A stretch of 64,000 bases of DNA from Anthracocystis setariae (taxonomy: Eukaryota > Basidiomycota > Ustilaginomycetes > Ustilaginales > Ustilaginaceae): the NCBI GenBank assembly GCA_928724745.1, contig CAKMXJ010000007.1, positions 62,001 through 126,000 on the forward strand. Direction: 5' to 3'. A model generated the notes under the pieces. It ran no database searches and was not told the origin of the DNA. It worked only from the letters and a program-made list of their open reading frames with translations. Shown piece after piece: positions 19,148-28,869 of the stretch. Numbering within the stretch: the first letter of the stretch is position 1; the number at the start of each line of letters is the position of its first letter. The position numbers were made by a program, and so were the translations under genes.

Positions 19148-19795
19148 ATGGCAGTGGTACGACCCAAGGTGACGTCGGACGGAACGTGGCACTTTTTCGA
19201 TGGAGCGCTCAAGACCTACTTTGTCTCGGAGACCAACGACTCTTTCACATCTGGTCAAATCTTTCGAGCCGGCGATCCTCATTCGGGTGTAGGACGCAAA
19301 TCTACCGCCACACCTCCGTACCACATCCACCTGTACCAGGCCGAGACATTCGACGTCAAGGAAGGTACGCTCTGCTACCTCATCGATGGCAAAGAGGGAA
19401 AGCTGCGAGCAGGTCAGAAGGTCAATATTCCACCCTACCGTCCACACACCTTCTGGTCCGATCCCGAGTCGGGTAAAGACCTCCACGTCCATATCACCGT
19501 CAGGGGTGGACCCAACCCTGGGTTTGATGAGGATTTCGTTCACAACTTTTACGGCTACCTCAGCTCGAGGACCATGGCTGGCAAGAGCCCCAATCCATTC
19601 CAGATGCTTCGATTCCTCGATGATGCCGATGTGATCCTTGTACCACCCGTGCCGTTTGCTGGATTGTGGAGGTCGCTCGGTGTGCTGTGGCCGTTTGCAA
19701 GGTTGATCAACCTTGTGTTTGGAAGGATTCTGGGCGGTTGGGTGTTTGGATTCCCTACGAGGTATAAGGAGTTCGATGACGAGGTCACCAAGTGA
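19148..19795 (+). CDS. Cupin-fold (RmlC-like) protein
   Basis: A 215-residue protein starting MAVVRPKVTSDGTWHFF; the AAG-ATG start was preferred to the TTG-initiated 35-codon extension. The middle (about residues 55-120) has the cupin pattern: PPYHIHLYQAETFDV with His and Glu as in motif 1 (the usual G(X)5HXH(X)3-4E), then GQKVNIPPYRPHTFW resembling motif 2 with a late His. It could bind one metal in a beta-barrel. The C terminus has a hydrophobic stretch (VLWPFARLINLVFGRILGGWVFGF) that may associate with membranes. Function unknown; proteins of this type in fungi are often small-molecule isomerases, dioxygenases or uncharacterised. Confidence 0.75.
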   Translation: MAVVRPKVTSDGTWHFFDGALKTYFVSETNDSFTSGQIFRAGDPHSGVGRKSTATPPYHIHLYQAETFDVKEGTLCYLIDGKEGKLRAGQKVNIPPYRPHTFWSDPESGKDLHVHITVRGGPNPGFDEDFVHNFYGYLSSRTMAGKSPNPFQMLRFLDDADVILVPPVPFAGLWRSLGVLWPFARLINLVFGRILGGWVFGFPTRYKEFDDEVTK

Positions 19796-20355
19796 TGTCG
19801 TCCACCGTTTCAAGGATTCTTTGTTGGTTAATGCAGCTGTTGTAGATATGAAACAGGATATGTGGATACTGTATACTCTCATCTCGAAAGGCTACTCACT
19901 CGATTCTTGTGATCCGATTAACCAAACAAATGATTGAAGCAAGATTAGAGAGAAATGATTCAATTGAAAACCAATTTGTTAGATTGGAATATCTATCATG
20001 CCATCCATTTTAAAATTTAGGAAGGGATCAGGTACAGAATCCGATCCATCCTTTTCGAGTGGGATTGCCGTTGTCGATTCTGTCGATCCTTTTCCTCTCG
20101 AAAAAAATAATAATATTATTGTTATTATGGCCGCAATTTCGTGCTGTTTTGTTTTTGTCGGCATTTTTATTATTAATATTACATATTGTTGTGATGAAGC
20201 GAGTCATGGTGGTGGCTTTTCCGATCGATCAGTTTGTATCCGAAACCGAAACCGGGTCCATGCGTTAGGGTCAAGTTACATGGTGACCCCTCGTTCATCT
20301 TGCGCAGCTTTTCATCCTCGTTCTACATCCGAGTCAGACTCTGACAGACAGGGAA

Positions 20356-20389
<34 letters not shown>

Positions 20390-22232
20390 CAGGACAGCAC
20401 ATTGCGAACGATTGTGTGAGATCTAAAGTCGATCGCTCCGCCCCGATCTAGTCGCATCATCGGCGAATTTCGCGCTGAAGCTGGTCAACTCCCAGTCCAA
20501 TCTCAGAGATTTAGTCAGCAGCCAGATATCCGTCTAGATGATGAACGATCTTTCTGAGCTCTATAAGAGAGAGTGGCACCATTGTACTGTACAGTACGGA
20601 AGAGATGAATGTGACAATAGAGTCGCTTCGTCACTCGAGTTGTAGAGTGGTGATCCAAAAAAAAAAAAAAGAAAAAAAAGCCGAACCCAAAAACGAAATT
20701 TCCAGCGGTGAGGCCGAAAAACGTGCAAAACTCAACCGAATCGCTGAATCGCTACACTCACACTGACTTGGTTGACCGTGGCGGCTTGTGCGTTGTGCAG
20801 TTGGCAAAAGTGCAATTGATTATTATTATTATTGTGAAATGTGCAGGTGTGTGTGTGGTTTCAACGTTGTTGGTCGATTCGTATCAGCTGAGGCGAACCA
20901 ACACTCGTCCTCCCTTCTTCACACTTCTGTCCATCACCCATCACTCTTTCCCTCTCTCTCTCCTCCTCTTCCTTCTTCTCCTCCTCCTCCTCCTATAGCT
21001 GCGTAACCTTTGTCTGATACCTTGTCTCTTTTGCTCTCGACTCAGAGAGACAAAGCGATACTGTACCGGCCTGGTTTCACATCATCATCTACATCCAAGC
21101 AACCATACCAGCAGAGCCATCATTCATCGATCCATTCATCCATCCTTCGTTTGTTCGGTCGCTCAGCTCTTCACCTTGGCTATCCACACTTCAGCTACTC
21201 TGTCTAGCTGATTGTGCTTTGCAAGTGCAGAAGAAAGCTGGCTGGCTGTCTGCTCTGACACCGCTTGTTATACGCTGTTTCCTTTGGTGAGTATAGCTAC
21301 CGTCCCCTTCTCAATCCAGATCACTGCAGTGCGCAAGTCACTCCCACTGCCAAGTACCACCCCCTCGCTTTTCGCATTTCGCATTTCGCATCTCGCAACT
21401 AGCCCTGGCCCCAACACGCTCTTCCTCCCATCGTCCGGCTCAACAGCTACCGCGTCTGTCTTTGCCCCACCTGGAACAACGCAGCTCCTTCTCGTCTTCC
21501 TTGCCATCTAGTCACGCTAGTCGCCACCCCTATCATGCCAGCACGTAGCTGACTCTTGCAACGTCACTCTCGGCTTCCTCTCCCACTCTAACAGCATCAA
21601 TACGTTGCTTTGACAAGAACAAGATTCGGGTTCCGAGCAATCATTAAACGCACTGTACCATTATCTTTATCGTCATCTTCTTCATTCAACTCACTTGCAG
21701 GTATACCTCCTAGCGTCCGTCTTCGGCAAGCTTTTCTTTTTCTTTTTCGAGCTCTACTTCCGATTCTATCGCTCGCATGGACTCCTGCATTTGATCAGCA
21801 ACCGTCATCGCATTGTAAGTCTCAGCCGATTCGCAGGCCGCTCGACCATCGTCAAGATGCGCAACATGGCATTGACCTCTCCCCTCAAACCCCACAGTCT
21901 CGTCCCTTGCATACCTTGTACACTTCTTGTAACACCACCTCAGCAACACCAACATACCACCATCAGCGCATTAGACAATTCCGCTTCGACCACTTTTACC
22001 ATACCATAATACTTTCCCTCCTGGTACTTCGTCCCTAGCACTTCATTGTACCATCACCATCATCAAGCGCTCTTGCCGTCTCGCCGCTAACTTCCACCTC
22101 GCACTTCCGATCGCAACACAAGTCCACACGAAGCTTCAACTCGGGTCACATCACCCGGCCTCTTCCATTCAACCACCCTCCTCTCTACCACAACCATCTG
22201 GCACGTTGCGCAATTTCGACTTCAACAAAGAC
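19796..22232. other. Long gene-free stretch, possible long leader of the Pumilio gene
   Basis: Over 2.4 kb without a supported gene. Visible structure: AT-rich patch 20100-20185; GA tract 20351-20390; TACTGTACAGTA palindrome at 20584-20595; A-rich run 20657-20680; TTATTATTATT at 20820-20832; a CT-rich tract (20950-20996) of the kind seen before fungal start sites; TACTGTAC at 21059-21066; a run of GCATTTCGCATTTCGCATCTCGCA at about 21377-21400. Small ORFs carry no domains. A long 5' untranslated region, possibly spliced, would fit a post-transcriptional regulator, but I cannot prove it. Confidence 0.45.
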
Positions 22233-25067
22233 ATGTCGGCCAACAAAAGGCCCAGCTCGGCTACCCAGACCGTCGGCAATGCTGTCGTCGAGTCCACTCC
22301 GGCTTCCGTCTCTCTTTCCGAGTCTTCTTCTTCCATACCTCAAGCTTCCGAGCGCGGAACCGCCACTGCTCCCACCTCGTCTTCTCACTCCGACTCTGGC
22401 GAGGGCAAGCTCGCTTCCGAAGATGGCGACTCGAGCGACATCCAAGCTCGCATCGAAAAGAAACGTCTAGAGCACGAACAGCAGCGCGCTATGCAGCGCA
22501 AAGCGTTTGAGCAACAGATGGCTCTTCTCGAACAGCAACAGCGTGAGGAAGAACAGGATCTCCTTTCACAACGAGGTTCGGCTGCTGCCGCTTCGGCTCC
22601 CGCTACACCTCCCAACGAGGCTGTCGCCGCCGACCCGAAAACTGCTGCAGCCACCAAGGGTTCCGTCGACCAACTCGCCTCGGCTGTTGGCAACATGTCG
22701 ATCGGCGGCAAGAACAAGAGCCTCCTCTCCCAAGCCGCTCACACCACTGACGCTTCTGACTCGACTCCTGTCTTCAATGAGCAGTTCCTCTTTGATGACG
22801 AGCTCGACAACGAAGACTCGGCTTTCGTCAAAAAGTACAACCTCAAGGCCGACGCCGATCAGTTCCCCATCCTTGCTGCCAATCAGTCCGCCGCTCGTGG
22901 TGCTGACTGGCCCAAGTTCGCAGGTACCGAGGCCACTGGCGCCAATCCTGCTGCTGACACCACTGCCTCCTCGCTGCGTAGCTCGGTGACCAGCAAATCG
23001 CCTCCTCATCAGGGCACGCCTGGCTTGGCTGGCTCGTTTGGTACAAGTGCTACCACCCGCCAGCAGGGTGCGTTCCCTCTTCCCTCGCCCTCTCCGCGTC
23101 TTTCTCAGACCGGTCGATCTTCACCCGCCATCAACCCGGCCTTTGCAGGTGCAGCTGCTCGTCAGGCCAGCGGACCTACTTCGCCCTCGCCTGGTCTCGG
23201 TGGGTTGAGTGGTGACGTGGGTCGATCCGGTGGCGGCTCTCGCTTCGTCAACACTGCCGTCTCGATCCCTGCTGCTGCTGCTGCTGCTGCCAATCTCAAA
23301 AACCACGCTGCAGGCGCTGCTGCCGTCGCTGGCAGCGGTGGTGGTGGTGGTGGTGTTGGTGGTGTTGGTGGTGCTGCCGCTTTCCCCAGCTTCAACCTTG
23401 GGGCCTTCTCTGGTGCTTCGACCGGTAGCGAGAGCCCCAGCCGTTTCGGCACCTATTCGCCCAACGGCTTCGACGCTCCCGATGCTCGACGTGGCAGCCG
23501 ACCTTCCTCGGGCTTCTTTGACGCTTTCAACCCCACTGCCGGTGCCAATGCTCCTGGATCACTCTTTCCTACCGACAAGTACTCGATCGGCTTGGACGGT
23601 GGGCTTGGTCCTCACGGTGCCGGCGCCGCCAACGCTGCTCTCGCCAAGCACGCTCGCAAGGGTGAGCTCGACGCTACCACCCAGCTCGAGGACCTGCAGG
23701 GGGACATTTTCGCGCTGTGCAAGGATCAGCATGGATGCCGTTTCCTTCAGAAGAAGCTCGAGGAGAGCAACCCCGCTCATCGCGACATGATCTTCTCCGA
23801 GACATTCACCCACTTTGCCGAGCTGATGACCGATCCGTTCGGTAACTACCTGTGCCAAAAGATGCTCGAGTACTGCACCGACGAGCAGCGCAACCTCATT
23901 GTCGAGCTCGTCGCTCCCGAGCTGGTCACGATCTCGCTCAACATGCATGGAACGCGTGCCGTCCAAAAGATGATTGACTTCCTGTCGACCCCGCGTCAGA
24001 TCCACTCGATCATCGCTGCGCTTTCGATGAACGTGGTCACCCTGATCAAGGACCTCAACGGCAACCACGTGGTTCAAAAGTGCTTGAACAGGCTCGGCGC
24101 CGAAGACAATCAGTTCATCTACAATGCCGTGGCGGCTCACTGTGTCGAGGTGGCTACTCATCGACACGGATGTTGCGTGCTCCAGCGCTGCATTGACCAT
24201 GCCTCCGAAAACCAGCGGGTCCAGTTGGTCGCCGAGATCACCTTCAATGCTCTGACGTTGGTCCAGGATCCGTTTGGTAACTACGTGGTGCAGTACGTGC
24301 TCGACCTGAGCATCCCACGCTTCACCGATGCCGTGGTGCGTCAATTTGTCGGCAACGTCTGCCTGCTCTCGGTGCAGAAGTTTTCCTCCAACGTGATTGA
24401 GAAGTGCATCCGCGTGTCCGAGCCCGGCGTCCGCAAGCAGCTGATCGAGGAGCTTCTCAACCGGACCCGCTTGGAAAAGCTGTTGCGCGATTCGTTTGCC
24501 AACTATGTTGTCCAGACCAGTCTGGACTATGCCGATCCCGTGCAGAGGATGAGGCTGGTGGAATGCATCCGACCGATCCTGCCCGTGATCCGGAACACGC
24601 CCTATGGAAAGAGGATCCAGAGCAAGCTGCAACGCGACAATCTCGTCTTGGGCCCTCCCAATGGTGTGCCGTACTCGGTGCTCGCTGCTCATCAGCAGCA
24701 GTTGCACGCTATGACTGCCATGGGAGGCAGACCCGCGCCTCCTGGTGGATACATGGGGATGGGTGGGTACGGGCAGCAGATGCCACCGCACTTCCAGCCG
24801 CATCCGCACCACATGCCGCCGCCGCACCAGCAGCCGCCGCAGCACATGTATGGAGGTGGTGGTGGTGGTGGTGGTGGTGGTGGCCGTGGTGCGCCTGTTC
24901 CTCACAACCTGCCTCCGCCCCATTTTGACCAGGGTGGAGGTGTCGGCTACGGTAATGTAGGCGGATTCAACGGCGCTCATCCTCCTCATCCTCCTCCTCC
25001 TCCTGGTGCAGCTACTGGTGGACCGCGCGCCACGAGCAACGCCTTTTCGGGTAACTTTACCTATTGA
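22233..25067 (+). CDS. PUF4: Pumilio/PUF RNA-binding protein, Puf4-type
   Basis: A 944-residue cytoplasmic mRNA-binding regulator, expected to repress or localise mRNAs through 3'-UTR elements. The first ATG (MSANKRPS) was chosen; the nine upstream codons begin with TTG. The N-terminal half is Ser/Ala/Gly-rich with a Gln/Glu coiled segment (about 75-115). Eight PUM repeats run from about residue 485 to 805. Their base-contacting segments are CRFLQ, NYLCQ, TRAVQ, NHVVQ, CCVLQ, NYVVQ, SNVIE and NYVVQ. This order (C-R-Q first, Cys/Arg fifth, S-N-E seventh) matches the Puf4 pattern in yeast, followed by the closing TPYGKRIQSKL. A Gly/Pro/His-rich low-complexity tail follows. Confidence 0.9.
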   Translation: MSANKRPSSATQTVGNAVVESTPASVSLSESSSSIPQASERGTATAPTSSSHSDSGEGKLASEDGDSSDIQARIEKKRLEHEQQRAMQRKAFEQQMALLEQQQREEEQDLLSQRGSAAAASAPATPPNEAVAADPKTAAATKGSVDQLASAVGNMSIGGKNKSLLSQAAHTTDASDSTPVFNEQFLFDDELDNEDSAFVKKYNLKADADQFPILAANQSAARGADWPKFAGTEATGANPAADTTASSLRSSVTSKSPPHQGTPGLAGSFGTSATTRQQGAFPLPSPSPRLSQTGRSSPAINPAFAGAAARQASGPTSPSPGLGGLSGDVGRSGGGSRFVNTAVSIPAAAAAAANLKNHAAGAAAVAGSGGGGGGVGGVGGAAAFPSFNLGAFSGASTGSESPSRFGTYSPNGFDAPDARRGSRPSSGFFDAFNPTAGANAPGSLFPTDKYSIGLDGGLGPHGAGAANAALAKHARKGELDATTQLEDLQGDIFALCKDQHGCRFLQKKLEESNPAHRDMIFSETFTHFAELMTDPFGNYLCQKMLEYCTDEQRNLIVELVAPELVTISLNMHGTRAVQKMIDFLSTPRQIHSIIAALSMNVVTLIKDLNGNHVVQKCLNRLGAEDNQFIYNAVAAHCVEVATHRHGCCVLQRCIDHASENQRVQLVAEITFNALTLVQDPFGNYVVQYVLDLSIPRFTDAVVRQFVGNVCLLSVQKFSSNVIEKCIRVSEPGVRKQLIEELLNRTRLEKLLRDSFANYVVQTSLDYADPVQRMRLVECIRPILPVIRNTPYGKRIQSKLQRDNLVLGPPNGVPYSVLAAHQQQLHAMTAMGGRPAPPGGYMGMGGYGQQMPPHFQPHPHHMPPPHQQPPQHMYGGGGGGGGGGGRGAPVPHNLPPPHFDQGGGVGYGNVGGFNGAHPPHPPPPPGAATGGPRATSNAFSGNFTY

Positions 25068-26969
25068 AAAGACAGCCGATCGGCTCTGTCCATACCCGCC
25101 GTCCTCGCGCGCCTTGCCCGAAATGCTCCCGCTCCCGATTCGAAAAAGCCATGGTTCCTGTTTCAATTGTACAATTCTCTCACTTTAGTTGTGTTATCAC
25201 GCTCGCCATCATCATCATCATCGTCTTGACCTTTTTCTATGCAATACGGTGCGCGATACTACTCGGCCGTTGTAAAGTTTTGCCGACTTTGTGTTGTGTT
25301 TTGTTCTTCTGTTATGTTATCGAGTGGATGCGGTTTGATTGGTGTTTGTTCTTATTACTATGTACGATTGATTGTGTGCGATATGATGCGGAGTGAAGAG
25401 AGGCTGAATGTGTGGGTTTGTGCGTTGCGATTTATCGTGCCGGAGTAGGGTGACCAGGGGGTTTGGGGGGGGTTTTTTTTTTAAGGGTCCAGGACGGGGC
25501 CTTGGGGGGGGGGGATGTGTGGTGGCATGCGGAATCGCGGCGGTAAAGTGAAACAAGCGCATGTTAATTTGCACGCACAGCTATCACTGCAGGGTAGGGT
25601 TGGGTTGGGTAAGTGTGGGATTTATTGAGGATTTTGAAATGTTGGATAATACATGGTTGGTATGCAAGGGTGAGGTTTCGATGTATCGAGGCGACCCACG
25701 TTTCGCATCGCATCGCATCGCAGTGGACGGAGTCAGAGTGTAATGGGAGGGTTTGATGCGCCAAGGTTTGCGAGGTTTGCATGGGTGGACGACATAACCC
25801 ACTCAAAAAAAAAGCCGACAACCGTGAAGAAAACTGGTTTGGTTCACCTCGATGCGCCGCTTTCTTTCACTAAACAGCTCACGCCACCAAGCTTGGATGG
25901 AAACTTTGATCTTAATACATGCCGATGCCGATGCTGGCGCTGATGTTTGTGGGTTTCCGACACTCGATATCAAGTTGCCAAAGCTTACAATACATTACAG
26001 TAGATACCAGCAAGGCGCAGAGGTTACCGTATGGGAAAAAGCCGAGTCCAAGCATCGCTCGCTCACACACAGTTTTTATACACAGTCCACTGCGGTTGCG
26101 CGCAAATTCCACACACAGCGTAACGGTCACAGCGGGAAGCGAAACAATCGCACCGCCCAACACTCTGTCGAAATGCCCCCCCCCCGGTCAGCCGCGTACA
26201 GTTCTCAAAATTGTTAATTATTCGACCCGCCTGGGCTTGAAAATAGTAAAATAATATTAATTGAGAATCACTCAACTGCGCGCAGTGACTACACACTCAC
26301 ACTCACACACACACACACACACACACATTCTAGCTGCAGCGTTCAAGTTGCACGCACTCCACCTTGCAGCAGCAGCAGCAGCAGCAGCAGCAGCACCGTA
26401 CAGCACCAGTTGTTGCATTTGACTTACTGTACCGACTCAACTGCCCTTTGATATCATTCCCATCATCCATCATTTGGGCAGAAACCAATATTGGCCCGCT
26501 TGGATCGTCTTGTTGCTTCTTCCTCTGCGCTACGCCGTCGTTACTTTACTTGCTTCGTCTCTACCTTTGTACCTTTGTACCTTTCGTACCTGGTGCTAGT
26601 CTGCTTCTTCCGTTGTGCTGTTCAGCATAGCGTCGACGATACCCACGCCACCTCATCGCAAGTAGGCCGACCGCCTCACTATATTTAGTCAACCGTCACA
26701 ACGGCTCTCCCACCCCCCTGCAGGTCACCGTCGGATCGCCTCCGAAGTCCAACCAACGCCTTTGCCAAAACCCACATTGCCACCTGACTCGCTCACTCTC
26801 TTCACACTCAACCACGTCTAGCATTAACGCTTGCATCTCCACACATCGACTGCATCTCGGAATCTTTTCGATCATTATATCTCTCTCCATACCATCCTCA
26901 AACTACAAACAAACATACGCACAAACTCGAGCTCATGACATCCAACATTCTGGCACAAGACACTTCAAC
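25068..26969. other. Gene-free region with simple repeats
   Basis: About 1.9 kb without a supported gene. It contains G-rich tracts (25447-25515), TACTGTAC at 26425-26432, TACAGTA near 25996, a (CA)n tract at 26296-26326, and a CAG tract at about 26369-26394 followed by CT-rich leader-like sequence up to the start at 26970. Small ORFs here lack domain features. The right half is the likely promoter and leader of the following gene. Confidence 0.45.
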
Positions 26970-27701
26970 ATGACCGCACCCCAAGCGCCCATCGCTTCTG
27001 TTTCTGCTTCGGGTCCCAGCTCTGCAGCAGCTTCACCGCTTCTACCACCATCATCATCATCATCATCATCATCGACATCGACATCGACATCGACATATGG
27101 CGGAGCACCAATACGTATGCGCCATCCGCTCCCACAACCACCTGTCGGTTCCGCTCGACAAACCCGCCCCTCCTCTTCCTCCTCCAATAAGCATCATCAC
27201 CACCGTCACAACAATACCCAGCGTCCCAATCGAAACTCGCGGCATTCCTCGTACCATCCCACCACCACCACCACTTCTTTGACCTCCTCGTCCTCTTCCT
27301 CCTCGTCCGTGTCTCCCGAGTTTTACCAGCCTACATCATACTCGCAATCGGGCTCGCCGTACTACTCGGACTCGCGAAGCTCTTCGCACCCAAGCCCCGC
27401 CTCGACGAGCTCGGGCGGGTCGAGTCTGCGAACGCCTCCGGATCTGCTCGTCAACGGGACGAGTGTCGGTCACGCCTCATCGTCCTCCGCTGCTGCGGCT
27501 GCGGCGGCGGCGCATGCGGTGAGGAAGGGACAGATCAATACGTGGAACGGTCTGGTGGTCAAGCCGCGAATGCCAGAGAGGAATTTAGGCAAGGAGGAAA
27601 TCCGTAAGCGTAAACGGCTGCTGGCTGATCTTCCGCAACTGGCGGTGTTCGAGTTACCCAGTCCGCCGCCTAGTCCAAAGCAGCAGCACCAGCACCAGCA
27701 C

Positions 27702-27739
<38 letters not shown>

Positions 27740-28589
27740 ACAGCAATTGCAGGACGAACCGCGCCTCCCCGCGGCCACGACCTCTACATCATCGACTTGG
27801 CAGCAGCGAAGACGAACCTCGCCACAACCACCGCCACCGTCGGCGGCGCTTGACCGGAGCACACTCGCATCACTCGCAGCGGCGTATCGTACGACGGCAC
27901 GCGAACTCAAGCACGCTGCGGATGCACGCGCCTCATCGATCTCGGCATCACGACCGAGCTACCTCGCTGCGCGTCCGACCGAACTGGCCGCGCTCGAGCA
28001 GCTGGACGCGGTGCTGCTGTTTGCACACGCATTCTACCTGGACGATCTGGCACAGACGGGCTTGGGGGTGGGATGTATCGCCAAGAACTGGATCTCACTA
28101 TTTGGGCTACTGCGGTATGCGACCAACGCACATGCCGAGTTGGGCAACGACGTCCTCCTCGGTGTGTGTCGGTTGGTGGAGAGTGCAGTGCTGAGGAAGT
28201 TGCATGCACATGATTCGCACCTCCTACGTCGCCGATTAGATGAAGGCGGGGCAGAGGGGGAGTGGACGGAAGTGAGGAAGATGGTCGAACGTCAAACAGC
28301 CGACTTGGACCGTTCGGATAAATTGGCCGCGCAGGCGAGAGAGTTACTCTCATTGAAAAGCTTAAAGTCGACCTATCCAGAGCTCCTAGACAAGTGTCTT
28401 CTCGCCACACAACCACCACCACCACCACCACCAGATACCCTCGACCCACATGCTTTCCTGGCGTTCCCACTAGACCCAACTTCACCCATCCCAGCCATCG
28501 TAGCCTTTGGCCGTGAAGCCGTCCTCCACCACGCAACTCAAAATCGGGTGGTGGAGTTTGTACAGCGTAAAATCGCTTCTTCGCCTTAG
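26970..28589 (+). CDS. Ser/Gln-rich protein of unknown function
   Basis: A 539-residue protein not recognised. The first ~190 residues are Ser/Pro/His-rich, partly encoded by TCA/TCG microsatellites. A short conserved-looking block follows (INTWNGLVVKPRMPERNLGKEEIRKRKRLLADLPQLAVF, split by position about 190-228), then a poly-Gln tract (around 240-260) encoded by CAG/CAC repeats. The C-terminal ~250 residues are non-repetitive, helical and Leu/Ala-rich (for example LEQLDAVLLFAHAFYLDD and NWISLFGLLRYA), so they probably form the only folded domain. Disordered N terminus plus helical C terminus would suit a nuclear regulator, but that is inference. Convergent with RFC1, 280 bases away. Confidence 0.65.
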
Positions 28590-28869
28590 AAACCCGCATC
28601 CCCCCCCGCTCTCTCTCTCTCTCTCTTTTGATATGGTATCGGTTTGCTTGCCTTTCTTTGTTTCCCCCCCCCCCCTTGCAAACAATGCTCTGGTTTTTCA
28701 CTCTCGCAATCGCAATTCTTGGTTTTTTCGAAAAACACAATCAAACAAGTCATGAATTGCATCCATCTGTGCTACTTTTTCGCCTTGGATTTGGCGGTTC
28801 TTGACGAGCTTAATCCTTAGCAATCTCCTCCTCCTCCTCCTCCTCTTCTTTGACGACAATTTTTTTAGA

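Noticed and set aside
23559..25166. 535-codon minus-strand ORF opposite the Pumilio gene
   Set aside because: It is antisense to the PUM repeats and its translation has no recognisable motif.
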